Of a stretch of DNA of 64,000 nt, positions 36,676 through 46,975 are shown one piece after another. A model generated the notes under the pieces. It had not been told where the DNA came from. It worked only from the letters and a program-made list of their open reading frames with translations, and made no database searches. A program made the translations under genes and the position numbers. Numbering within the stretch: the stretch's first letter is position 1; every line of letters starts with the position of its first letter. The stretch is from Flavimaribacter sp039888615 (lineage in GTDB: Bacteria > Pseudomonadota > Alphaproteobacteria > Rhizobiales > Rhizobiaceae), in the NCBI GenBank assembly GCA_039888615.1, contig JBDQQS010000015.1, one strand, 5' to 3'.

Positions 36676-39655
36676 TGACGCGCTCTCCCTTCTCGTCGAA
36701 GAAAACCATGCCCGTGACTTCCACTTCGATCGTTCGATCCGGCATCGGAACGTATAATGTGTCGCCCATGCGATCCTGTCCGCCGGCGATCAGCGCCATG
36801 GCGATGGAGCGGCCGCAATTGGGAGACCAGTAGGACGACGTGACGTGGCCGAGCATCGTCATCGGCGTCGGCTGGTTCGGGTCGGCCACGATCTGCGCGC
36901 CCTCCTCCAGCACCGTCTCCGGGTTTTTCGTCTTGAGGCCGACGAGCTGCTTGCGTCCGCCCGCCACGAGATCGGGCCGTTTCAGGCCGCGGATCCCGAC
37001 GAAATCCGGCTTGCTCTTCGCGATCGCCCAACCAAGGCCGGCGTCGTGCGGCGTCACCGTGCCGTCGGTGTCCTGGCCGACGATGATAAAGCCCTTCTCG
37101 GCGCGCAGCACGTGCATGGTTTCGGTGCCGTAGGCGCAAGCGCCAAGCGGCTCCGCCTGCTTCCACACCGCTTCCAGCACCGCCTGTCCGTAATGCGCCG
37201 GCACATTGATTTCGTAGCCCGGTTCGCCCGTAAAGGAGACGCGGAACAGCCGCGTTGGCGCGCCGCAAATCCTGCCTTCACGCACGCTCATATGCGGCAT
37301 GGCTTCGTTCGAAAGGTCGATGCCTTCGGCCAGCGGCGCAATGATGTCGCGCGCCTTCGGCCCCTGCACCGCGATCACCGCCCACTGCTCCGTGGTCGAG
37401 GTTAGCCAGACGTCGAGGTCCGGAAACTCCGTCTGGAGATAATCTTCCATGTGATTGAGAACGCGCGGCGCGCCGCCGGTCGTCGTGGTCACGTGAAAGC
37501 GATCCTCCGCCATGCGGGCGACAACGCCGTCATCGTAGATGAAGCCGTCCTCGCGCAGCATGATTCCGTATTTGCAACGGCCCGGCGCCAGCTTCTGCCA
37601 GCCGTTCGTGTAGATGAGATCGAGGAACTTCGCGGCATCCGGCCCCACCACCTCGATCTTGCCGAGGGTCGAGGCGTCGAAGACGCCGGCCGTTTCGCGC
37701 ACGGTCTTGCATTCACGGCCGACGGCGGCTTGCATGTCCTCGCCGGCGCGCGGGAAATACCAGGCGCGTTTCCAGTTGCCGACATCCTCGAAAATTGCGC
37801 CCTGCTTCGTCGACCATGCATGGCTGAAGGTCTTGCGGGCCGGATCGAAGAGCTTGCCGCGACTGTGATTGACGATCGCGCCGTAAGTGACCGGCGTATA
37901 GGGCGGCCGGAACGTGGTAAGGCCAACCTCCGGCATCTGGCGTCCGAGGGATTCCGCGGCGATCGCAAGGCCGTGAATGTTCGACGTCTTGCCCTGATCG
38001 GAGGCCATTCCATTGGTGGTGAAGCGCTTGACGTGCTCGATGGAATGCATCCCTTCGCGCACGGCGAGACGGATGTCCTTCGCCGTCACGTCGTTCTGGA
38101 AGTCGACGAAGGCCTTGGCCGTTCTGTCGGCGCCGGCGCCCCGGGCGCTGCCCGACATGCCGCCCGACCAGTCGATCGCGCCTGTGGCTTGGATGCGCAG
38201 CGAGAGCCGCTTCGACTTGCCGGCGCCAAGGGCGGCGGCGCGTCCCGCTGCGGTCGCTTCGTCAACCGTTTCCTGCAGGCCGGTCACGCCGTTGCAGCCA
38301 CCGACCGAAACGCACGCCTGCACATTGTCGCCCGGCAGAAAGCGCTCCGTTTCGGAATCCCAGACCACCTTGCCCCGGGATTGGGAATAGAGATGGACGG
38401 CGGGCGTCCAGCCAGCGGAGGTGATCAGCGCGTCGACCGGTATCTGCGTCTTGCCGCGGGCGCCTTCGACTGTCATCGAGGAAATGCGCCGTCTGCCCTT
38501 CGCGCCCACAACAGCGCTTGCCGTCATCACGTCAATGCCGAGATCGGCAGCCGTGGACAACAGTCCCTCGCCCGGAGCATCGCGCGTATCGACGATCGCC
38601 GGCACGGAGACGCCGGCGCGCGCCAGATCGAATGCGGCGGCGTAGGCTGAATCATTGGCCGTGTAGACCCCGACCTTCGAACCGACGGCAACGCCATAAT
38701 GGTTGAGATAGGCGCGGGCGGCGGAGGCGAGCATGATTCCGGGGCGGTCATTGTCGGCGAAAACCATGTGACGCTCGATAGCGCCCGTGGCGAGAATCAC
38801 CTTTTGGGCGCGCACCTGCCAGAGCCGCTCGCGCGGCAGATCCGGATGCGGATCGGAGAGATGATCGGTGACCCGTTCGCACAACGCAACGAAATTCTGC
38901 GCGTAATATCCGAAGGCAGTCGTGCGCGTCAGAACCCGGACATTGTTCATGGCGGAAAGTTTTGCGGTCGCGTTCTGCGCCCAGTCATAGCCGTCTTCGC
39001 CGTTGATCGTGACGTCGGCGTCATAGCGCAGCGCGCCGCCCGCTCCTGCCTGCTCGTCGCACAGGATCACGCTTGCGCCGCTCATCGCCGCCGCAAGCGC
39101 TGCGGAAAGCCCGGCCACGCCGGCGCCGACCACCAGTACGTCGACATGCTCGTAGCGGCCCGAATAATGGTCCGGATCGGGTTCGTCAGGCGCGACGCCG
39201 AGACCGGCCGCGCCCCGGATGAAAGGCTCATAAAGCTTCTGCCAGGCGACTTTCGGCCACATGAAAGTCTTGTAGTAGAAACCCGCGGCGAACATCGGAG
39301 ACAGCATGTCGTTGACGGCGCCGACGTCGAAGGCGAGCGAGGGCCAGCGGTTTTGCGATCCGGCCCGCATACCTTCAAACACTTCCTGTACGGTGGCCCG
39401 GACATTCGGCTGGCGGCGGGCGCTGTCGCGCGAGATGTCCATCAGCGCGTTCGGCTCTTCCGAACCGGCGCCCAGCACCCCCCGCGGCCGGTGATACTTG
39501 AAGGACCGGCCCATCAGGTGCACGCCATTGGCGAGCAGCGCCGAGGCGAGCGTGTCGCCTTCCAGGCCCGTATAGATCTCGCCGTCGAACGTGAAACGGA
39601 CTATTCTTGCGGGCGTCAGACGCCCTGCGCTCGCGATCCGGTTGGCTCCGCTCAT
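36668..39655 (-). CDS. soxA: Sarcosine oxidase alpha subunit (SoxA)
   Basis: A 995-residue subunit. The N-terminal ferredoxin-like part begins with VRFTFDGEIYTGLEGDTLASAL. Then comes a Rossmann dinucleotide domain with VVGAGVAGLSAALAAAMSGA near residue 174, and the C-terminal half is a GcvT-like tetrahydrofolate-binding domain. In the tetrameric enzyme alpha binds NAD and carries folate to accept the methyl group of sarcosine as 5,10-methylene-tetrahydrofolate. It overlaps soxD by 4 bases and soxG by 8. Confidence 0.95.
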   Translation of the reverse strand: MSGANRIASAGRLTPARIVRFTFDGEIYTGLEGDTLASALLANGVHLMGRSFKYHRPRGVLGAGSEEPNALMDISRDSARRQPNVRATVQEVFEGMRAGSQNRWPSLAFDVGAVNDMLSPMFAAGFYYKTFMWPKVAWQKLYEPFIRGAAGLGVAPDEPDPDHYSGRYEHVDVLVVGAGVAGLSAALAAAMSGASVILCDEQAGAGGALRYDADVTINGEDGYDWAQNATAKLSAMNNVRVLTRTTAFGYYAQNFVALCERVTDHLSDPHPDLPRERLWQVRAQKVILATGAIERHMVFADNDRPGIMLASAARAYLNHYGVAVGSKVGVYTANDSAYAAAFDLARAGVSVPAIVDTRDAPGEGLLSTAADLGIDVMTASAVVGAKGRRRISSMTVEGARGKTQIPVDALITSAGWTPAVHLYSQSRGKVVWDSETERFLPGDNVQACVSVGGCNGVTGLQETVDEATAAGRAAALGAGKSKRLSLRIQATGAIDWSGGMSGSARGAGADRTAKAFVDFQNDVTAKDIRLAVREGMHSIEHVKRFTTNGMASDQGKTSNIHGLAIAAESLGRQMPEVGLTTFRPPYTPVTYGAIVNHSRGKLFDPARKTFSHAWSTKQGAIFEDVGNWKRAWYFPRAGEDMQAAVGRECKTVRETAGVFDASTLGKIEVVGPDAAKFLDLIYTNGWQKLAPGRCKYGIMLREDGFIYDDGVVARMAEDRFHVTTTTGGAPRVLNHMEDYLQTEFPDLDVWLTSTTEQWAVIAVQGPKARDIIAPLAEGIDLSNEAMPHMSVREGRICGAPTRLFRVSFTGEPGYEINVPAHYGQAVLEAVWKQAEPLGACAYGTETMHVLRAEKGFIIVGQDTDGTVTPHDAGLGWAIAKSKPDFVGIRGLKRPDLVAGGRKQLVGLKTKNPETVLEEGAQIVADPNQPTPMTMLGHVTSSYWSPNCGRSIAMALIAGGQDRMGDTLYVPMPDRTIEVEVTGMVFFDEKGERVNG

Positions 39656-39960
39656 TTCCCGTCTCCCTTTTTAATGAGAGAATCGATGTCGGGTTTCGGT
39701 TCGCCGGTCTTGTAGGTCGCAAGAAACTTGTCGGTCACGGTGTCGCGCACGGCGTTGAAAAAGCAGCCGCAGCCATGGACGTGCCGCCAACGCTCATAGG
39801 CAAGCCCCTTCGGATTGGACCGGATGAAGAAGAACGTCTCGAATTCGTCATCGCTGATATTGGCCATGTTGGTCGGGCGCGCGATATGCGCCTCGCCGGC
39901 ATGGGCGAACTCCAGTTCGGGCCGTTCTTCCTGGCAGTAGGGACAGTAAATGAGAAGCAT
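39652..39960 (-). CDS. soxD: Sarcosine oxidase delta subunit (SoxD)
   Basis: A 102-residue zinc-binding subunit. Zinc ligands are visible in YCPYCQEERPELEF, the HAGEAHI segment and HGCGCFFNAVRDTV. WRHVHGCGC is the family signature. The stop overlaps the soxA start by 4 bases, and the soxB stop lies 20 bases upstream of its ATG. Confidence 0.94.
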   Translation of the reverse strand: MLLIYCPYCQEERPELEFAHAGEAHIARPTNMANISDDEFETFFFIRSNPKGLAYERWRHVHGCGCFFNAVRDTVTDKFLATYKTGEPKPDIDSLIKKGDGK

Positions 39961-39980
39961 GTCTTTGACCCTGAATTCGT

Positions 39981-41234
39981 TCAGTGAGCCACGGCCGCGG
40001 CGGCGGCCTCGTCGATCAGTCTTCCGGCGCGGAAGCGCTCCAGCGTGAATGGCGCATTGATCGGATGCGGCGCGTCATTGGCGATTGTATGCGCGAAAAC
40101 ATCGGCAGATCCAGGAGTCGCCTTGAAGCCGCCGGTTCCCCATCCGCAATTCACGTAGAGGCCGGGCGCCGGCGTTTTCGCCAGTATCGGCGACCGGTCG
40201 GGCGTTACGTCGACGATGCCGCCCCAGGAGCGCAACATCTTCATGCGCGTGAAGATCGGGAACATCTCGCAGATCGCATCCAGCGTATGGCTGATAATGT
40301 GCAGTCCGCCGGTCTGGGAATAGGAGGTGTACTGGTCGGTGCCTGCGCCGATCACCAGTTCGCCCTTGTCGGACTGGGAGATATAGGCGTGCACCGTGTT
40401 CGACATGACGACGCAGGGAAACACCGGTTTGACGGGTTCGGACACCAGGGCCTGCAGCGGAAAGCTTTCAAGCGGCATGCGGACGCCGGCCATCTGCATC
40501 AGAACCGAACTGTGACCGGCCGCCACGACGCCGACCTTCTTCGCGCCGATGAAGCCGCGCGTCGTCTCGACGCCTTCCACGGCGCCGTTCGATCCGCGCT
40601 TGATGCCCGTCACTTCGCAGTTCTGGATAATATCGACGCCGAGGTCCGATGCGCCGCGCGCATAACCCCAGGCGACAGCATCGTGGCGCGCGACGCCGCC
40701 GACGCGTTGCAGGGCGGCCCCCATGACCGGATAGCGCGCCGTCTGCGAAATATTGAGCGGCGGGCAATAGGCCTTCGCCTGCTCAGGCGTCAGCCACTCG
40801 TTTTGCACGCCGTTCAGCCGGTTGGCGTGGATGTGGCGCTGTGCGCCTTGCACGTCATGCACATTGTGGGCGAGCATCATCACGCCGCGCGCGGAATACA
40901 TGACGTTATAATTGAGTTCCTGGCTGAGATCGCCCCACAGCTTGATCGCATGATTGTAGAGACCGGCGCTCTCGTCATAGAGGTAGTTGGAGCGGATGAT
41001 GGTGGTGTTGCGCCCGGTGTTTCCGCCACCGAGCCAGCCCTTCTCCAGCACCGCAATATTGCGGACGCCATGCTTGCTCGCCAGGTAATAGGCAGTTCCC
41101 AAACCGTGTCCACCGCCGCCGATGATGACGACGTCGTATTGTTTCTTCGGTTCGGGCGAGGTCCACTGCTTTGGCCAGCCCCTGTGTCCGCGCATTGCCT
41201 CGCGCGCGACGGCGAAAATCGAGTATTTCCGCAT
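39981..41234 (-). CDS. soxB: Sarcosine oxidase beta subunit (SoxB)
   Basis: A 417-residue flavoprotein with an FAD-binding DAO fold, [18 protein letters not shown] near residue 35. It also carries the site of covalent FMN (a His in the conserved TIIRSNYL region and its surroundings) and the closing [15 protein letters not shown]. It oxidises sarcosine to glycine and formaldehyde equivalents. It is first in the operon soxB-soxD-soxA-soxG. No glyA, purU or serine deaminase gene, which often extend this operon, is seen in the window. Confidence 0.95.
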   Translation of the reverse strand: MRKYSIFAVAREAMRGHRGWPKQWTSPEPKKQYDVVIIGGGGHGLGTAYYLASKHGVRNIAVLEKGWLGGGNTGRNTTIIRSNYLYDESAGLYNHAIKLWGDLSQELNYNVMYSARGVMMLAHNVHDVQGAQRHIHANRLNGVQNEWLTPEQAKAYCPPLNISQTARYPVMGAALQRVGGVARHDAVAWGYARGASDLGVDIIQNCEVTGIKRGSNGAVEGVETTRGFIGAKKVGVVAAGHSSVLMQMAGVRMPLESFPLQALVSEPVKPVFPCVVMSNTVHAYISQSDKGELVIGAGTDQYTSYSQTGGLHIISHTLDAICEMFPIFTRMKMLRSWGGIVDVTPDRSPILAKTPAPGLYVNCGWGTGGFKATPGSADVFAHTIANDAPHPINAPFTLERFRAGRLIDEAAAAAVAH

Positions 41235-41564
41235 CGATACGTCGAACTCCCGGTCTCACGGCCGATCCTGTTTCGGCCAGGCTCAAGCATCTGTTCGCAG
41301 ATTTGGCGGAACCATGATGCTTTCTTTGCGACGTTCAGCGCCGCGCAATTTCCGTCCGGGACTTGCAGGCGGACAAATTTGAGCCAAACTCGCCGATTAC
41401 AAAGGCCAGCTATGGACTTGAGCGCGCAACTCTGGTAAAGGCAGCCTCAACCGTGAGGTCTTCAGACTTTCGCGCAGTAGGCATTTGTCCTAATTTTTTT
41501 CGATAGATCCCGACTGTTCGCGCGGCCGCGCCGCTGAACATAAACCGGAAGGAACGTGACTAAG
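41235..41564. other. Intergenic region between soxB and rpsU
   Basis: No gene is supported in these 330 bases, which should hold the divergent promoters of the sox operon (left) and rpsU (right). A TTGAGC hexamer near 41417 and GGAAGGAA at 41547-41554 are consistent with rpsU expression signals. No riboswitch was recognised. Confidence 0.4.
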
Positions 41565-41789
41565 GTGCAGGTACTCGTCCGCGACAACAATGTAGACCAG
41601 GCGCTCCGCGCTCTGAAGAAAAAGATGCAGCGCGAAGGCATTTTCCGCGAAATGAAGATGCGGGATTTCTATGAGAAACCCTCTCAGAAGCGCGCGCGCG
41701 AAAAGGCTGAAGCCGTCCGCCGCGTTCGCAAGCTGGCGCGCAAGCGTGCGCAGCGCGAGGGTCTGCTCGGCGGTCGCAGCAGTCGCTGA
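41565..41789 (+). CDS. rpsU: 30S ribosomal protein S21
   Basis: A 74-residue basic protein with the S21 sequence [20 protein letters not shown] and [11 protein letters not shown], then a Lys/Arg-rich tail. I chose the GTG at 41565, which gives the usual rhizobial start M-Q-V-L-V and has GGAAGGAA 10 bases upstream; a GTG three codons earlier is too close to that site. S21 helps start translation on the small ribosomal subunit. Confidence 0.95.
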   Translation: MQVLVRDNNVDQALRALKKKMQREGIFREMKMRDFYEKPSQKRAREKAEAVRRVRKLARKRAQREGLLGGRSSR

Positions 41790-41898
41790 AGCCTGCCATC
41801 ATTCAAACGTTTTTGCGCGTTTTGCTGGGCGGGGCGACACGTTCGCCGCCGCCCTTTTTGACAAGCGGCATTGAGAGACGATTGAACAGGGATCCCGG

Positions 41899-42738
41899 GT
41901 GAACGCCATCCATCGAAAAGCCGAAGGACGTTTGAAAGCCGCAGCCTTGCTGCTTGCCGCATCGACCATGCTTGTGGCGGCCGGCTGCTCGACGACCGGT
42001 CCGGTCGAGGTCATCAGCATCGACGAGGCTCAGGGAACCCAGGAGAACATCTCCTCGCTCACCAACGTCATCCGCAACAATCCCAACGATCCAAAGGCCT
42101 ACAATACGCGAGGCAGCGCTTACGGCCGGGCCGGAGAGTTCAACAAGGCGCTGGCTGATTTCAACAAGGCCATCGCCATAGATCCGAACTATTACCAGGC
42201 CTACGCCAATCGCGCGCTTGTGTATCGCGGCATGGGAGACCTGTCGGCCGCCTCGAACGATTACAACAAGGCCCTGCGGATCAATCCCAGGTACGACGTC
42301 GCCTATATCGGCCGCGGCAACATGTACCGCCAGGCCGGCCAGACCAACAACGCGTTCAACGATTTCCAGGCGGCGATCAATCTCGATACGACCGATCCCC
42401 GCGCCTACAACAATCGCGGCCTGATCTATCAGACGCGCGGCCAACACAAGCTGGCGATCGAGGATTTCTCGACAGCCATTTCGCTGTCGCCAAGCGCGCC
42501 CCTGCCCTACAGCAATCGCGGCCTCTCCTACCTGGCCCAGGGCGACGATGAGAATGCGTTCGCCGACATCAACAAGGCGCTCGATCTCGACAAGACGATC
42601 GCCGAAGCCTGGGTCAATCAGGGACTGGTCTATGAAAAACGCGGCGATCTGACGAAGGCCAAGCGCTCCTACTCCCATGCGGCGCGGCTCGACCCCGACT
42701 ACAAGCCGGCCAAGGACGGCCTCGCCCGGGTCAGCTGA
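41899..42738 (+). CDS. TPR-repeat lipoprotein (NlpI-like)
   Basis: A 279-residue envelope protein. A GTG start leads into a lipoprotein signal peptide ending MLVAAGC, with Cys30 as the lipid-anchored residue. Then follow about six tetratricopeptide repeats of 34 residues (for example AYNTRGSAYGRAGEFNKALADF and AYANRALVYRGMGDLSAASNDY). Related alphaproteobacterial proteins are annotated NlpI-like and may organise protein contacts at the outer membrane. The -3 residue of the lipobox is Ala, less usual than Leu. Confidence 0.87.
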   Translation: MNAIHRKAEGRLKAAALLLAASTMLVAAGCSTTGPVEVISIDEAQGTQENISSLTNVIRNNPNDPKAYNTRGSAYGRAGEFNKALADFNKAIAIDPNYYQAYANRALVYRGMGDLSAASNDYNKALRINPRYDVAYIGRGNMYRQAGQTNNAFNDFQAAINLDTTDPRAYNNRGLIYQTRGQHKLAIEDFSTAISLSPSAPLPYSNRGLSYLAQGDDENAFADINKALDLDKTIAEAWVNQGLVYEKRGDLTKAKRSYSHAARLDPDYKPAKDGLARVS

Positions 42739-42786
42739 CCGGGCTTCTCGCTCTCGACAATTTTGAGAAATGCGCGCGCATTGTCC

Positions 42787-42808
42787 GACCCGCGCCAGCG
42801 CGCGGGTC
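42787..42808. terminator. Strong GC hairpin between convergent TPR lipoprotein and pntB
   Basis: GACCCGCGC (42787-42795) and GCGCGGGTC (42800-42808) form a perfect 9-bp stem with a CAGC loop between two converging genes. A T-rich run is not obvious, but stem strength and position suit a bidirectional terminator. A nearby AATGCGCGCGCATT palindrome may add to it. Confidence 0.6.
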
Positions 42809-42824
42809 GTTGCATGGCTTTGCG

Positions 42825-44219
42825 TCAGTCGATCGCCTTGACGATGTCTTCCGTCATTTTCTTGGCGTCGCCGAGCAGCATCATCGTGCCGTCCTTGTAG
42901 AACAGCGTATTGTCGATGCCGGCGTAACCGGAGCCGAGTGAGCGCTTGACGAAGAGGCAGGTCTTGGCCTTGTCCACGTCAAGGATCGGCATGCCGTAGA
43001 TCGGCGACGACGGATCGTCGCGCGCCGCCGGATTGGTCACGTCGTTCGCCCCGATGACATAGGCGACGTCGGCCTGGGCGAACTCGGAATTGATGTCTTC
43101 GAGTTCGAACACTTCGTCATACGGCACATTGGCTTCGGCCAGGAGCACGTTCATGTGTCCGGGCATACGGCCTGCCACGGGATGAATGGCGTATTTGACC
43201 TCGACGTCCTTTTCCTTCAGCAGATCGGCGAGTTCTCTCAGCGCATGCTGCGCCTGGGCGACGGCCATGCCGTAGCCCGGAACGATGATCACCTTGGACG
43301 CATTCGACATCAGGAACGCGGCGTCTTCGGCCGAGCCAAGCTTCACGGAGCGATCCATGTCGTCGTCCGCGGCGGCCGCTGTCTCGCCGCCGAACCCGCC
43401 GAGAATCACGGAGATGAAGGAGCGGTTCATACCCTTGCACATGATGTAGGACAGGATTGCGCCGGATGAGCCGACAAGCGCGCCGGTGATGATCAGCGCC
43501 AGATTGCCGAGCGTGAAACCGATGCCGGCGGCTGCCCAGCCGGAATAGGAGTTGAGCATCGATACGACGACGGGCATGTCGGCTCCGCCGATCGGAATGA
43601 TAATCAGCACGCCGAGAGCCAGCGACAGGATGACGATCAGCCAGAACACGCCGTGACTTTCGGTCGCTACCAGAACAGCGACCAGTACGACGATGGCTAT
43701 GCCGAGGCCGGCGTTGATCGCATGCCGCATCGGTAGCATGATCGGCTTGCCGGACATGCGTCCGTCAAGTTTCAGGAAGGCGATGATCGATCCGGTGAAG
43801 GTGATCGCGCCGATGGCGACTCCGATCGACATCTCGATGAGCGCCTGCCCGTGAATCTCGCCAACCGCGCCGATCCCGAAGGAGGAAGGCGCATAAATCG
43901 CAGCAGCGGCGACCATGACGGCGGCCAGACCGACAAGCGAATGGAAGGCCGCGACCAGCTGCGGCATGGCGGTCATTGCGATGTTCCGTGCGACATAGGC
44001 GCCCACGCCCCCGCCAAGCGCAATGCCGACGACAATGAGCAGGAAGCCGCCCCAGCCCGCCGATGTCAGCGTCAGGGTGGTCAAGATCGCCAGGCCCATG
44101 CCCACCATGCCGTAGATATTGCCCTGGCGGCTGGTCGTGGGGTGCGAGAGACCTCTCAAGGCGAGAATGAAGAGAACGCCTGATACGAGGTAAAGGAAAG
44201 CTGCGAAACCTGGTGTCAT
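42825..44219 (-). CDS. pntB: NAD(P) transhydrogenase subunit beta (PntB)
   Basis: A 464-residue inner-membrane subunit with about eight helices and a C-terminal NADP(H)-binding domain. The domain is seen from VIIVPGYGMAVAQAQHALREL and continues with VKYAIHPVAGRMPGHMNVLLAEA and YVIGANDVTNPAARDDPSSPIYGMP. It couples proton entry to reduction of NADP+ by NADH. It is last of the three-gene operon, 10 bases after pntAB. Confidence 0.95.
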   Translation of the reverse strand: MTPGFAAFLYLVSGVLFILALRGLSHPTTSRQGNIYGMVGMGLAILTTLTLTSAGWGGFLLIVVGIALGGGVGAYVARNIAMTAMPQLVAAFHSLVGLAAVMVAAAAIYAPSSFGIGAVGEIHGQALIEMSIGVAIGAITFTGSIIAFLKLDGRMSGKPIMLPMRHAINAGLGIAIVVLVAVLVATESHGVFWLIVILSLALGVLIIIPIGGADMPVVVSMLNSYSGWAAAGIGFTLGNLALIITGALVGSSGAILSYIMCKGMNRSFISVILGGFGGETAAAADDDMDRSVKLGSAEDAAFLMSNASKVIIVPGYGMAVAQAQHALRELADLLKEKDVEVKYAIHPVAGRMPGHMNVLLAEANVPYDEVFELEDINSEFAQADVAYVIGANDVTNPAARDDPSSPIYGMPILDVDKAKTCLFVKRSLGSGYAGIDNTLFYKDGTMMLLGDAKKMTEDIVKAID

Positions 44220-44229
44220 TCGACAGCCC

Positions 44230-44652
44230 TCACTTGTCTTTTTTCTTGTACATGGCGAGCATTCGCTGGGTGACCAGGAAGCCGCCGAATATGTTCACCG
44301 AGGCGAGCACCAGGGCGATGAAGCCGAAACCCGTGGCAAGCCCGCTTGCGGATATGCCGACGGCGAGGAGCGCGCCGACGACGATCACGGAAGAGATGGC
44401 GTTCGTTACAGCCATCAGAGGCGTATGGAGCGCCGGCGTGACCGACCAGACCACATAGTAGCCGACGAAAATCGCGAGCACGAAGATGGCGAACTGGAAG
44501 ACGAACGGGTCGATCACGCCGTCGCTTGCCGCGTGAGCGGCGGCTCCGGCTGTTTCAGCCGCGGCCGGAAGATCGGCGACGGCGTCACGCACGCCTGCAA
44601 CCGCGGCCTCCAGGCTATCGAGGGCCTTGTCGAGTGCAGTATCGGCCATCAT
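44230..44652 (-). CDS. pntAB: NAD(P) transhydrogenase subunit alpha, membrane part (PntA2)
   Basis: A 140-residue protein with three hydrophobic helices after an Ala-rich leader. [33 protein letters not shown] is the family signature for the membrane part of the alpha subunit. In many alphaproteobacteria alpha is split into two genes, as here. It starts 4 bases inside the end of pntAA. Confidence 0.93.
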   Translation of the reverse strand: MMADTALDKALDSLEAAVAGVRDAVADLPAAAETAGAAAHAASDGVIDPFVFQFAIFVLAIFVGYYVVWSVTPALHTPLMAVTNAISSVIVVGALLAVGISASGLATGFGFIALVLASVNIFGGFLVTQRMLAMYKKKDK

Positions 44653-45800
44653 GCTCCTCCGTCTGTTGCGGTTCCGCCGAAATTCGGATGAACGGCGTTT
44701 CCATCATGGGTAAGCAGCGTCGCTTTCACCAGTTCGTCTTCGGTGTTGATCGAGACGGTCTTGGTTTCTGCGTCCACCAGGGTTGTGAAAAACGCCATCA
44801 GATTACGCGCATAAAGCTGCGAGGCGCTGGCTGCAACGCGACCCGGCACATTGTTATAGCCGATGATCCGCACGCCCTCGACTTCCGCCACCTGACCTGC
44901 CTTGGCGCCTTCGACGTTGCCGCCGCGCTCCACGGCCAGATCGACGCATATCGAACCCGGCCGCATCGCCTTCAGCATGTCTTTCGTAATCAGCCTTGGC
45001 GCCGGCCTGCCCGGTATCAGCGCTGTCGTTATGACGATGTCCTGTTTGGCGATGTGATCGGCCACCAGCGCCGCCTGCTTGGCCTGGTATTCCTTCGACA
45101 TTTCCTTGGCGTATCCGCCAGCGGTTTCGGCGGCCTTGAATTCCTCATCTTCGACCGCAATGAATTTTGCGCCGAGCGAGGCCACCTGCTCTTTCGCCGC
45201 GGGCCGCACATCGGTCGCCGAAACAACGGCCCCGAGACGGCGCGCCGTGGCGATCGCCTGAAGACCGGCGACGCCCGCCCCCATGACAAAGACCTTTGCG
45301 GCGGGAACCGTGCCGGCCGCGGTCATCATCATCGGCATGGCCCTGTCGTATTCGTGCGCTGCGTCGATGACCGCGCGGTATCCGGCCAGATTGGCCTGCG
45401 ACGAAAGCACGTCCATCGACTGCGCGCGTGTGATGCGCGGCATCAGTTCCATGGCGAACGACGAAATCCCCGCCTTCGCCATGGCAGCAATCGCCGTGTC
45501 GTTCGAATAGGGGTCGAGGGTCGCGATCACCACCGCGCCCTTTTTGTAGGTCTTGATCTCGGCGTCCGTCGGACAGGCGACCTTCAATACCACGTCCGCA
45601 GTCTTTGCGCCTGTCGCGGTCACGAGCTTGGCGCCGGCGGCGGCGTATTCTTCGTCCGGAATGCGCGACTCAAGTCCCGCGCCCTTCTGTACGGAGACGC
45701 CGAATCCCAGTCCGATCAGCTTTTTGACGGTGTCTGTGGAAACCGCCACCCGGCTTTCGCCGGAAGTCGATTCTTTCGGAACGAATACAATACTGGCCAA
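44649..45800 (-). CDS. pntAA: NAD(P) transhydrogenase subunit alpha, NAD-binding part (PntA1)
   Basis: A 383-residue NAD(H)-binding subunit of alanine-dehydrogenase type. Signs are [19 protein letters not shown] near the start, [23 protein letters not shown] as the NAD loop, and [25 protein letters not shown], all standard. It delivers hydride from NADH to NADP on PntB. It starts the operon pntAA-pntAB-pntB, 79 bases after the small oxidase-subunit gene. Confidence 0.95.
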   Translation of the reverse strand: MASIVFVPKESTSGESRVAVSTDTVKKLIGLGFGVSVQKGAGLESRIPDEEYAAAGAKLVTATGAKTADVVLKVACPTDAEIKTYKKGAVVIATLDPYSNDTAIAAMAKAGISSFAMELMPRITRAQSMDVLSSQANLAGYRAVIDAAHEYDRAMPMMMTAAGTVPAAKVFVMGAGVAGLQAIATARRLGAVVSATDVRPAAKEQVASLGAKFIAVEDEEFKAAETAGGYAKEMSKEYQAKQAALVADHIAKQDIVITTALIPGRPAPRLITKDMLKAMRPGSICVDLAVERGGNVEGAKAGQVAEVEGVRIIGYNNVPGRVAASASQLYARNLMAFFTTLVDAETKTVSINTEDELVKATLLTHDGNAVHPNFGGTATDGGA

Positions 45801-45879
45801 GTTTCTCTCCCCGGTGTTTACGACATGCCAGAACGCCGAGGCAGGCTTGCGCCGACCGTCCGCACACGTCCTGATGCAA

Positions 45880-46104
45880 TCATCTCAGAAGCATGACGCC
45901 GATAACGATGAGAATGATCGTGAGAAGCGAGGAAAAGATGAAGCCTGCCGACGTGAAGAAGCCGATCGCCATGCCAAGGAGGATCGCGATGATGGCCATC
46001 ATTCCGTATTTCGAGAAGCTCAGGAACGCCTCGTAGGTTTTTTCGTGTTCTGCGTAATCCATATCAGCGCCGGTTTCTACCGGCCCGGTTGATTCTTCAG
46101 CCAT
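45880..46104 (-). CDS. aa3-type cytochrome c oxidase subunit IV
   Basis: A 74-residue protein with a short soluble head, MDYAEHEKTYEAFLSFSKYG, and two closely spaced hydrophobic helices. The head is the signature of bacterial aa3-type cytochrome oxidase subunit IV, an accessory subunit of the terminal oxidase. It precedes the transhydrogenase operon, as in other alphaproteobacteria, and may be transcribed with it. Confidence 0.88.
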   Translation of the reverse strand: MAEESTGPVETGADMDYAEHEKTYEAFLSFSKYGMMAIIAILLGMAIGFFTSAGFIFSSLLTIILIVIGVMLLR

Positions 46105-46246
46105 GAAGATGCTCCCTGCAAAGTAACCGCATGCATCGGGACGGTTCGTACACGAGCTGGATACGCCAGTCTATCTTGCCTGTTCCCGTAGAATAGACCC
46201 TTCGCATACACGAAAGGCAGGGCAAAGGGCAAGGCGTCTTTCCCGG

Positions 46247-46975
46247 TTATGCGGCGCGCAGATATTTGGCGGTGGGCCGGATGGTGAGTGGCGGGATTTC
46301 CTGCTCCTCGTGCGGTGCAAACATCATTTTCTGTTCAAAGAGCTGCGAGCGGAAGAATGGAAAACGCGTATAGAGCCGCGGCAGGGTCGCTGGAACGTTG
46401 ACGGACAGTAAAGCCGCGTCGACATTGTAGTTGTTCCAGTTGTATTGGGGCTGAAGCAGACGATAGGCCTCGAACACCCGTGTGTAGAAAGCCTCATGCG
46501 TTGTTTTGACGAAGGCCAGGCAATGGTCGACCTTGAAGTAGTCGGTGGCCATGGTGGCTATGCGCAGCGTCAGATAGGGAATAGCAGGAATTTCCCTTAC
46601 AATCGCGGGATCGGCTGCGAGACGCGCCGGATCGATGATTGTCTTGCCTGCGTCGAGCAGCGGATCGAGAACCTCCGGAAACGCCTTCCTTGCGGGGCTT
46701 ATGCGATGATCCGGCGTTACGTGATGGATGCGTACAGTGCTGACGAGTTCTTCGTCATAATAAACGCCGAAAACATAGGCCTGCGGATCGAAATCATAGT
46801 CGTCGACGGCGCTGTCGCCAAGGAAAGGCATGATGTCGGCGGCCAGAAACGCCTTTCGACGCAGCCGGGCGATGTCCTCGAAGTCTTCGGTGTAGGATAT
46901 TCTGCGATATTCCACCTTGTCGAGAATACCGAGCAACTTTTCGTTAAAGACGGACTGTTTGCTCGACTTGTCCAT
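46247..46975 (-). CDS. FeeM-like N-acyl amino acid synthase / GNAT-type acyltransferase
   Basis: A 242-residue protein of the GNAT fold related to N-acyl amino acid synthase FeeM and, more distantly, to acyl-homoserine-lactone synthases. Recognisable parts are YTEDFEDIARLRRKAFLAA near residue 28, VYYDEELVSTVRIHHVTP and LTLRIATMATDYFKVDHCLAFVKTTHEAFYTRVFEAYRLL. The family uses acyl-ACP to acylate an amino acid or similar amine; the substrate here is unknown. AGGGGCGCC precedes the ATG. A CtrA-type box lies 53 bases upstream, suggesting cell-cycle-linked expression. No partner receptor gene is adjacent. Confidence 0.75.
   Translation of the reverse strand: MDKSSKQSVFNEKLLGILDKVEYRRISYTEDFEDIARLRRKAFLAADIMPFLGDSAVDDYDFDPQAYVFGVYYDEELVSTVRIHHVTPDHRISPARKAFPEVLDPLLDAGKTIIDPARLAADPAIVREIPAIPYLTLRIATMATDYFKVDHCLAFVKTTHEAFYTRVFEAYRLLQPQYNWNNYNVDAALLSVNVPATLPRLYTRFPFFRSQLFEQKMMFAPHEEQEIPPLTIRPTAKYLRAA

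Noticed and set aside
39984..41438. Long open frame on the plus strand opposite soxB
   Set aside because: Composition artefact; soxB has clear FAD motifs and operon overlap.
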